The position numbers were made by a program, and so were the translations under genes. Shown in pieces: positions 57,001 to 64,000 of a stretch of DNA of 64,000 bases (position 1 is its first letter; the number at the start of each line of letters is the position of its first letter). Source of the stretch: Macquaria australasica. Taxonomy: Eukaryota; Chordata; Actinopteri; Centrarchiformes; Percichthyidae. The notes below the pieces were generated by a model, which worked only from the letters and a program-made list of their open reading frames with translations, was not told where the DNA came from and searched no databases. The stretch spans positions 202,001-266,000 of the forward strand of contig SEMN01000643.1 in NCBI GenBank assembly GCA_005408345.1, read 5' to 3'.

Positions 57001-57954
57001 CCTAGTTTACATTTTTATGTTAAACTATGCTTGGACAGGCAAGATAGAGGTTAGATTCATGCTTAATTATTATTTTCAAACAGTATATTTCAGTTATAAG
57101 AGTTGATGTTATAAAAGAAAAGCTTTGAGTATGAGGACTAACTGATGTGTTTGGCAAAAATGATGCTATCATGGGTAATGTAAGTTTGCCTCTGGAGCGT
57201 AAACTTCCTCAAATCTAATAAAAAGCAGAACAGGGCCACTAACATTACCCTAAACTCTAACACGGTAGCATCCAGAGCCGGTGTGATGAGTGGATGTTCC
57301 AGTCCTGAACGGGGCTTTTTCTAACACAATCTGTAACCCCACAAAATAATGTAGTTAGCTGACGCTCCTTGGCTTTGGAAGTAATGCTTCGTTAGTGTTA
57401 GGCCAGTTAGTGTAAGAAGAAGGGGTTTAGCAAACAGCCAACAGCAGTCGTCTCAGACTGTGTGCTTCATACAGAGATACCTCAATTCAGGACATGCTGT
57501 GGAATATTGTAACATTGCTGTCAGATAAACTCCACTTTGGTGGTTTTTAATGTTTTGCTTCCACTTGACAGAACATATCTTGATTATTGATTTTTTTTCC
57601 TTAAAAATTTGACATTTTGTAGAGGAGTGATATTATCTTGTTTTTTTGTGTGTGTTGCAGGAGACACTGGTTCCTCAGTGTGACCCTGGGGACACTGAGA
57701 TGGTTTGTACTTGGCAAGGTAAGAACTAATGTTAGAAGTTGTCTTCAAACTACTTGTTGCCCACAGCTGCTGCTGCTATTAGTGTGTGTGTGTCTAATGT
57801 TAGTGCTATGCTCTCTGTAGTCCTGTGATGTAGTTCTTCTCTGTGTCCACCAGGTGGTGATGACAGGCTTTTCAACTCTCCAGCTCAGTCCACTGACCAG
57901 GGTACCACTGAGGAGGGTCCCTCCAAACTGCCTCCGTACAGCAGACTGACCTGA
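52261..57954 (+). CDS. Unnamed four-pass membrane protein (complete, 237 residues)
   Basis: Not recognised by name. Seven exons (52261-52425, 52907-52966, 54134-54265, 55999-56049, 56159-56305, 57661-57718, 57854-57954) splice in phase to 237 residues. Seen: four hydrophobic segments at about 13-35, 52-69, 74-101 and 149-170; a loop with acidic and His residues (EEDEEVFHHHD) between segments 3 and 4; a Cys-rich juxtamembrane stretch CRSLPCCGC (170-178), a likely palmitoylation site; and a C-terminal LPPY, a [LP]PxY-type WW-domain ligand. Spacing and tail recall CD20/MS4A, ENTREP (FAM189), TMEM255 and sarcospan proteins. The ATG has a good context (gag before, G after). Start and exon 4 are least certain. 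Confidence 0.8.
52907..52966 (+). CDS. Four-pass protein exon 2
   Basis: 20 codons, phase 0, acceptor cttttag, donor gtaagt. It encodes IMASPGVLALFASQRKNSIL, the rest of TM2. Confidence 0.85.
53300..53640. mobile_element. MITE-like repeat (cccgaccgata type)
   Basis: Starts tatagcccgaccgatactgg and ends ttactaggttgagctcta, with 'gataat...ggccgatag' wording typical of a frequent teleost non-autonomous DNA element. The ends are only roughly inverted and no target duplication was found. Confidence 0.45.
54061..54090 (+). repeat. (CA)n microsatellite
   Basis: Pure CA run 43 bases before exon 3 of the four-pass gene. Confidence 0.95.
54134..54265 (+). CDS. Four-pass protein exon 3
   Basis: 44 codons, phase 0, acceptor ccctgcag, donor gtaacc. 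TM3 (VMVVAAGLSCVAAGCISGYS), then an acidic and His-rich loop. (CA)n runs lie on both sides. Confidence 0.88.
54689..55284. mobile_element. Non-autonomous DNA element, inverted pair of 14.5-14.8 kb
   Basis: The left end (ttaaaggtggggtaggc) is mirrored at the right end (gcctaccccagctttaa). The first 250 bases match 14535-14808 inverted. Target duplication not resolved. Open frames inside have no protein signature. Confidence 0.65.
55999..56049 (+). CDS. Four-pass protein exon 4 (predicted)
   Basis: 17 codons with a TTTCAG acceptor and gtgaga donor, phase 0 at both ends, encoding SQPHTQKYMYTRLGTTQ. Skipping it would also keep the frame, so it may be an alternative exon. Confidence 0.6.
56159..56305 (+). 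CDS. Four-pass protein exon 5
   Basis: 49 codons, phase 0, acceptor gctcag, donor gtaggg. It encodes TFVLHRMVKGANATILLTCT, TM4 and the Cys-rich CRSLPCCGCYD. Confidence 0.88.
56306..57660. other. Four-pass gene intron 5
   Basis: No exon recognised. An inverted LINE tail lies at 56626-56740; the rest is unremarkable. Confidence 0.5.
56626..56740 (-). mobile_element. L2/CR1-type LINE 3' tail
   Basis: On the minus strand it reads accgctgtgggacaataaaa-like sequence ending cttatcttatctta, the same tail type as at 5440-5487. Confidence 0.6.
57661..57718 (+). CDS. Four-pass protein exon 6
   Basis: Phase 0 in, phase 1 out, acceptor gttgcag, donor gtaaga. It encodes ETLVPQCDPGDTEMVCTWQ. Confidence 0.8.
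57854..57954 (+). CDS. Four-pass protein exon 7 with stop
   Basis: Phase 1 in after caccag. It encodes a Ser/Thr/Gly-rich tail ending SKLPPYSRLT and TGA. Confidence 0.82.
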
Positions 57955-58300
57955 CACACATCCACATTAGAGACTTGTACTACACATCCCTATTTGTTTT
58001 CTCCATTCCAGAGAGGAGGGGGGACCTCAAGACTTAACTGAAGCTGAGGATGTCAGATTGGAACATTGTAAAGAGAGATATACGAGTTGTTTGTGCTCGA
58101 TTAGACCAAGCACTTTGGACTGTGGCAGTGTTTTCATTTGCTCTTAAGTTTTCTGTCGCCAAACTCATTTAAACCTTGCCAAAGTTGAATACCTGTATAT
58201 GTGACGGGTCAATACTGAAATACCTAATTCCCTGTATGCTGTGTGAAAGTGAGTTCTCAATATATACATTCTAAGATGTTTTGTATTTAATAAATAAAAC
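57955..58300 (+). other. 3' UTR of the four-pass gene
   Basis: Overlapping AATAAA signals at 58289-58294 and 58293-58298. Confidence 0.65.
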
Positions 58301-61300
58301 TGACTGATCTATTTGAGCTGTTTCATCAAGTAATTTTCTAAAGAGAGATGACTCCACATTTTGAAATGTTCAGGGTAGTTTTATTGCAAGGTTATACATG
58401 ACAAAACCATTGCAAGCATCTCCCTTTTTCTCTTTTCCCCAGTAATTTCATTCATTGAATTAATACCATTCTGTAACTGAGATTTTTCTTTCTGGGCATT
58501 TGCTTTAAGAGATACAGTAGCATTACTTGTTCATGGTTGTAGTGAAGAAATGTAAGGCAAAAACACCAAAAACAGGACACTTAAAAAACAGAAGAAAGCA
58601 GCAACCAAATCTAAAACAATACAAAACCCACAGGATGTCTTCCACTGTCGTCACATTGCTGACGAGCCACACACGGATGCAGCTAGCACAGCCTGTCTCT
58701 GTGCTTGCTTTGTTTTCCATCCGTGTGCATAGCCTCTGAACAGTGAGTCCTGAGAGAAGGCAATTAGTCCATATCCTTCAAGAAAACATGAATGTGCAGC
58801 GTAACCGGTGGTGATCCGCAGAGGAGCCACAGGACCAGCTGTGGCCACAACAAACATCCAAGGACAAAGTAGCGTGATATGGACACCAGCCTTATTGTGC
58901 ATCATGAAGAATCAAACAATGTCGGCTTTTATCATACGATGTATGCGAGACATGTTGAACACTGTATCACAAGTGTACATACAGAATAAGTAGTGGGTAT
59001 AGGCATCCATGTACATGTAGAAGTGCACACTACAAAGCCTTACACACTGAGAGGTATGTGTTTTCATTGTTAGCCTACGCAGAACTATACTCTTGCTTAC
59101 CAATCTAGCCATTTTGCAGCCTTTCACATACAGATGATGGAACAGGCGAATCAATTCTCTCTAAATTCCGTTCCCAAATTCCATAGGTTCCCTTTGTATC
59201 CTTTATCATCACCTGGTTACATCCCCTCATCTCAGAGCGCAGGAACAAATAACAGGTTCCTACTGTATAGCAGGCCAGTTTGGCAGATTTAAAGGATTCA
59301 CATGCTGCCAGTATGTTGAGTGTTAGCTCTGGTGCTGCATGCTAACAAAGTGAGCCAAACAAAGTACTGTCCCTCAGAAATAAGTGTCTTCATTTAAACC
59401 TGTGATAAATGATGTTTTTGGCCACTTGGGGGCAGTGGAAACCAGCTGTGAACAAAACATTCACTAGTTGGTTAACTACTGTAGCTGGCAAGCTAACTGC
59501 TAACAAACTAGCCAGCAGGGCTAGCACTAGTCAGTCACAGCTCTCAAGGCGTCTTTCTGTTTTCTCTGGGTTGTTTCCTCCCCCCTCAGAGTTTTTTCAC
59601 CATTGTACACCATTTTGTTCAATAAAGACTTACTGAAGAGGGAAAATACAGCTTGCTAACTGTCAGCTAATGGTCAGTTAGCAAGCACGCAGTTTATTCA
59701 AAAGATGCATTTGTACCATGGATTCCTGTCTCATGACTGTCTGCAAACCATTGCTCTTTTGTGGGGCAGGTTGTTAGCAAACAGTTGCTTATTCACAAGT
59801 CCAGCAGTTAGCAACATTATCATCAATCTGGCAAATGTTTAGCTCCGTTTTTGGTCTCTAACAACTCCTGAGAGAAATATCTGGCTCTTTAGTTGCCAAA
59901 TACTGCTCAATATTCACCAGCTAGTCGCTAAGCTAGTGTCTGTCTGCTGTTTGGTACTGAGCAGGTAGTGGACAGCAGGTTTTTAGAGCTTTTCTCTTAA
60001 AAACAGCTGCCTGCTGCGGCCGAAAACCACACTATGAGAGCGGTGAGAGTGAACCAAAACAGTAAAGTTGCCGTCCGCTAAACAATGAGCTGAAACTCAC
60101 TTTAAAGCTCCATGAAGTTGAGGGGAGCTGCAGGTGATAATTATCTGTAGGTTCATCACTATGAGCGACCCCTTTAACATGTCAAATTGTTCTCGCAGTC
60201 ATGATACATTGTTGTTATAAAAATATCAATAATAAGGGCTTTAAGCTTTTCTGCCAGTTTATGCTGGGGAAACCAATCTCAGTAGCAGGCACTAACAATA
60301 TCATTCCATGGTGTCTTGAATTTGATGGTTGAAGTGTTGAATCCATTCGTGGTACCGAAAGGCTGCACCGACTGGGGATGCACTGATTCAGCTTTTTGTC
60401 TCCTGATACAGATTCCAGATATGTTATGTAAAAATCAGTCTTAAAAGGGACACGATCTACTCTTGAAAAAATGCTTGTAATGGCCAAAGATGAGCATCTT
60501 CTACTCTTCAAAAGAGCTTAAAAGAAGATGAGTGCTCACACTGCCGGAGCCTCTGGCCTGCTAGTCATTTTTTCTCTCACTTATCTGTTGCTGCAGTTGT
60601 TACTTTTTCTTTATTAATCAAACTTTTCTTTCTTCTCCAGCTAGCCACATCAGCTGTTTACAAGACAACTCTCAAATTTGTAACAAACCCAGGCCATCTC
60701 ACAAAAATGACATGGACCCAACCTGACTGGACCAACCAAATCAGATGGTTTAGGAAACATCTTTTCAGTTGAACCACTCTGACTCAAGCCTGGACCACCA
60801 ACCACACAAAATGGGCAACTATCCCAGGGGCCCCAAATGCCACTTGTTGGGAATTGGGTTTTGTTCTTTTTTTTTTTTTTTTTTGAAAATATGAAGTACT
60901 AAAGGACAATGTCCAATGACATATGTGCTTTAAGCTGGAACCTGCTCCAAAATCTGGTTTTGAGACCTTAAGCAATAGGGTCAGGTAATATACCAGCATA
61001 ATAATATTATTCACAGAGTGGGAGGAAGGGGGATTAAAAGGGGACCAGCAGCTAATTCTTGACCTGAGGCCCCCAATCAGACCATGCTCTGACTATCCAT
61101 AACTCACTCAGTTTACCATGCTTGACCTTTCCACATCAGCCCTTCTACTATAGCCCAAAGTTGTGTGGACAAGCCTCGACTAGTCCAAAGCCTAGACTTC
61201 TGACAAGCAGTAAGAAGCTTTCAACTACACTTACAATTAGAGTAAATATTAAAAACAGAGTAATTGAGTATTTCCTTGTGATTATAGGTAAATAAGTGTG

Positions 61301-62314
61301 AAAAATGTGGGATGTGATTACTTCAGTGTATTTCCCACGTTTTTTTCTTAATTAGCATGAACACACACAAGAGTTTTACCACTAACCCCTTTTTTCAATC
61401 AACCGCAAGATATCAGTGAGCTTGCTATGCATCTGCTGCAAACAGAAAATGAATATGAAATGACTTCATGGCAAATGACTCATGATGCAATGTACTTTTT
61501 TTTTTTTTTAAAGAATCAAGGTTTTCAGTCTTTGGATTTAAAGTAACCAGACTTAAAAGGTACCCTGTGGCGTTTTTGACCACTATGGCAGAAGCCACTA
61601 TGGAAGAAAAAGTTTTTATGAGTGGGTCGCTGCTTTGTTTACATCTACTCTGCTAGCATGTGCAGGCTTGTGATGCAATACACCTTCTTGCCAACAGTAT
61701 TCCACTGATGGACAGTTGTTGGTGATAACACGCGATACATTTAGCAGGGTATTAGCAAAGGCAGGGAAGACCGCTAGCTAGCAAACATAAATATTAACAA
61801 TGCAGGTTTCAAAATATTTAAAATATTGCCTATGCAAATGTTTTTTGAAGAAGGAACTGCATTCAACCAAAATCCCGTATTTATTAATCCCACTGCGTCT
61901 CCATGTTTTCTGTTGCCGAAGAATCTGGCATGAAGATAAGTGAACTGAAACTTCAGTGGCGCAGACTCAGGACTTGAAGGAGGAGAAGTGATTTCGAGTC
62001 AGATTTTTGGCCCCTTGTTCAGGATCATTTCCATGAATCAACGATAGATTTTGGCATTTCAAAACAACAATGATACTGTAAATACTACCCCAAAACCATT
62101 AAAGTAATTTATAAAGTTAAGCATTGGAAAAATTGCATCCTTCTCTAATGGAGACATTCATCTATGAGTTGTGCTGATTATGAAGCCATTTTGCTAGATC
62201 CATTCTTTGTTTCTCGACCTCCACTCTTTCCTCAGCTCCTTCCATCTTCAAATCTCTTTAGTCTTGTGCAGCCTCAGGCTGAATTTGTCTCCCTCTTTCC
62301 CTCCATTTTCTCCC
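58301..62314. other. Intergenic and rab33b 3' UTR
   Basis: No coding gene. On the minus strand the 3' UTR of rab33b enters from the right; poly(A) candidates (tttatt on the plus strand) occur at 61880-61885 and 60610-60615, undecided. Teleost repeat sequence appears around 59400-60150 and 61560-61660, and T-runs at 60869-60885. Confidence 0.45.
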
Positions 62315-62815
62315 TCAGCAGCTGCTGCAGCCCCAGCTCTTGGCCCCGTCTCCCCCGTCATCCCTCCCCCTGTTCAGGTTGACTGTACCCCCTGATCCCC
62401 CGGGAGGCTGGCTCAATACCAGAGGCTTCTGAGACTTCAGCTTGTGGGCCACCGTCATAAAAATAGCCTCAACATGGTCACTGTTTCCCCCACCATAATT
62501 TCCATCTCCCTGGCTGTTTGGGTTCTTTGCTGATGTCTCAAACAGGGGCATGGAGTGGGTGTCGGCGAACTGTTGTGCCACGTCTGTGCCCACTTGGATG
62601 GAGTCTTGGAGGTCGCACTTGTTTCCAACTAGGATCCTGGGTACCTCAGTGCCCAAGGCGTGCTGCTTGCACTCCTCAATCCAGGCTGGGAGGCTGCGGA
62701 AGCTGGCAGCATTGGTAACGTCGTAGACAAAGACAACAGCGTGCACATTGCGGTAGTAGTGCTGCACCATGGACTTCCTGAAGCGCTCCTGACCTGCAGT
62801 GTCCCACAGCTGGAT
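62315..62815 (-). CDS. rab33b: RAB33B-type small GTPase, last coding exon (5' partial)
   Basis: RAB33B is a medial-Golgi Rab that binds ATG16L1 and acts in retrograde Golgi traffic and autophagosome formation (established). This exon gives 166 residues from the [10 protein letters not shown] switch II motif, entered after CCCCACAG at the expected family position. Seen: [20 protein letters not shown], the NKCD G4 motif and the ETSAK G5 motif. The RAB33B-like [17 protein letters not shown] argues against RAB33A. Unusual: about ten extra Gly/Asn-rich residues ([12 protein letters not shown]) before DHVEAIF, a Gly/Asp-rich tail, and a terminal CSSC instead of the CxC of human RAB33B. P-loop and switch I are in exon 1, right of the window. 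The a/b duplicate cannot be told. Confidence 0.93.
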   Translation of the reverse strand: MQLWDTAGQERFRKSMVQHYYRNVHAVVFVYDVTNAASFRSLPAWIEECKQHALGTEVPRILVGNKCDLQDSIQVGTDVAQQFADTHSMPLFETSAKNPNSQGDGNYGGGNSDHVEAIFMTVAHKLKSQKPLVLSQPPGGSGGTVNLNRGRDDGGDGAKSWGCSSC

Positions 62816-64000
62816 CTGTGGGGAGACAGTGTGGAAATGGATCAGCGGAAAACGATCAAATCACATGATCAAAATCAACAAACTAATTAATTCTACTAAC
62901 AAGTACTGTGTGTTTATCCAAAGCCTAATTTTAAAGCCACACTGTTGCACTGGGTAACAACATATTGTTGGTTTTGGTCTTTTTCATGGGATTTCTTGAC
63001 AATAAGAAAAATACAGAACAACTGAGGAAACTTCACACCAAACTCCATTCAAAAATGTGCAGATTTAAATAAAATTCCACACCTGTTTATCAAGTGGCGA
63101 TCTGTAATGCATTCCTGAAATTTAACTAAGGGCTAGCTTCCCTGCAAACATTAAAGGTACTATATGTAACATTTTAGATGTATTGATCACTTTGTATTGC
63201 CTATGTGTGAACGAATTGTAACATAAAAATGAGACCTTTCCTGATTTTCTCGTTTGCCTATGACAGCCTGTGGACTGACTTCTATGTACAGGACTCAGGA
63301 CGGATTTTCTGGGAAAATCCAAAGGATGTGACGTTATGCACACTCCTCTCTTCAGCTTAGCTCCCCGCCAACAGTGTGCAGCACTAGCTAACGTTGTCTT
63401 AGAAATTGAGTCCGCTAACGGCAATAAGCGGCCGGTATATGTACCAGATATATCTGACAGGCCGAGCATATCTGGTACCTACACAGGAACAGGCACCCGC
63501 CACAACACAGAGTCCAACACAAAGTCCACGTAGCTTGCTTGCTAACACGGACGAATTGCTAGCTAATTAAAGTAGCAAAATACTATCTTGAGTGGATAAC
63601 GTCAGCAAATTCATCCAGACTCCCGGGCTGATCTGGCTGGTAAACTGGCTAGCTTGCCATTACAGCTAGCTGGCTAACCTTAGCTTGCTTGCTTGCTAAT
63701 GTTATCGCTAGCAAAATACTATCTGAGTGGATGTGCCATGGATGTATTATAAGAACTGGATACAGTGGCCACTCGTAGTATTGCCGCGAAAAATTCTCCT
63801 GCAGCCCAAAAAGCATTTTCCCCATAGGCCACCATTGTAAAAGAGACGTCTGTAAAACTGCTGACAGGACACCTCGAACTGCAAACAAGGTCCATTATGA
63901 TTCTTTCCATGATGTATTTTTGATCCGTGGAGGTGTTATATTTGTAAAACTTTCCTCGAGCCGAGAACTGCGATTTAAAAATCTGTGACGTCATCACAAT
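62816..64000 (-). other. rab33b: rab33b intron (continues beyond the window)
   Basis: No GTPase P-loop or switch I exon is seen. A common teleost repeat starts near 63155 (aaaggtactatatgtaacat), and 63762-63801 is an inverted copy of the left part of 27310-27512. Confidence 0.5.
63762..63801 (-). repeat. Dispersed repeat, inverted partner of 27.31 kb
   Basis: On the minus strand it carries agaatttttcgcggcaatac, then tacgagtggccactgtatc, matching 27317-27352. Confidence 0.65.

Overview
The window is nuclear DNA from a ray-finned fish, probably a percomorph teleost. Evidence: intron-containing vertebrate genes with GT-AG junctions, many CA/GT microsatellites, and a typical teleost repeat load (Tc1/mariner, PIF/Harbinger MITEs, BEL/Pao, L1-like and L2-like LINEs, solo LTRs). 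There are no bacterial, organellar or viral-genome features.

Five protein-coding genes can be built exon by exon, and every splice phase checks out. (1) 1978-33800, plus strand: a GnT-IV (MGAT4) family glycosyltransferase of 14 exons. Only the first, signal-anchor exon lies left of the window. Synteny points to mgat4d rather than mgat4a or mgat4b. (2) 39706-41160, minus strand: scoc, a small Golgi coiled-coil protein of 79 residues, complete. (3) 42426-50385, plus strand: setd7, a MORN/SET lysine methyltransferase of 370 residues in eight exons, complete. (4) 52261-57954, plus strand: a 237-residue four-pass membrane protein in seven coding exons, of CD20/ENTREP/TMEM255/sarcospan-like layout, which I cannot name. 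(5) 62315-62815, minus strand: the last coding exon of a RAB33B-type small GTPase, whose first exon lies beyond the right edge.

Gene order and relative orientation (rab33b, setd7, scoc, mgat4d) match human 4q31.1 as I know it. The human genes between SETD7 and MGAT4D other than SCOC (MGST2, MAML3, CLGN) are not seen here, and the four-pass gene sits where I know of no human gene. scoc and setd7 are head to head and probably share a CpG-rich promoter of about 0.9 kb. The four-pass gene and rab33b converge.

Most of the rest is transposon-derived. The mgat4d introns hold a decayed L1-like LINE with a younger LINE tail nested in it (2.9-7.0 kb), an L2-like 3' end (8.9-9.6 kb), BEL/Pao pol remnants (9.7-12.8 kb), a complete Tc1 element with unusually long terminal inverted repeats (16216-17689), PIF/Harbinger MITEs with intact target duplications (945-1320 and 19943-20389), and a solo LTR with a 5-bp duplication (25083-25656). 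The mgat4d-scoc gap holds a second solo LTR that split a 26-bp CCAAT-containing tandem repeat (about 35.27-35.97 kb) and a decayed zinc-finger-like repeat gene. No CRISPR array, tRNA, rRNA or operon was found. No multi-gene system of a new type is evident. The most interesting items are the mgat4d orthologue with its catalytic signature kept, the unnamed four-pass gene, the odd RAB33B C-terminus, the CCAAT tandem array split by an LTR, and the long-TIR Tc1 element.
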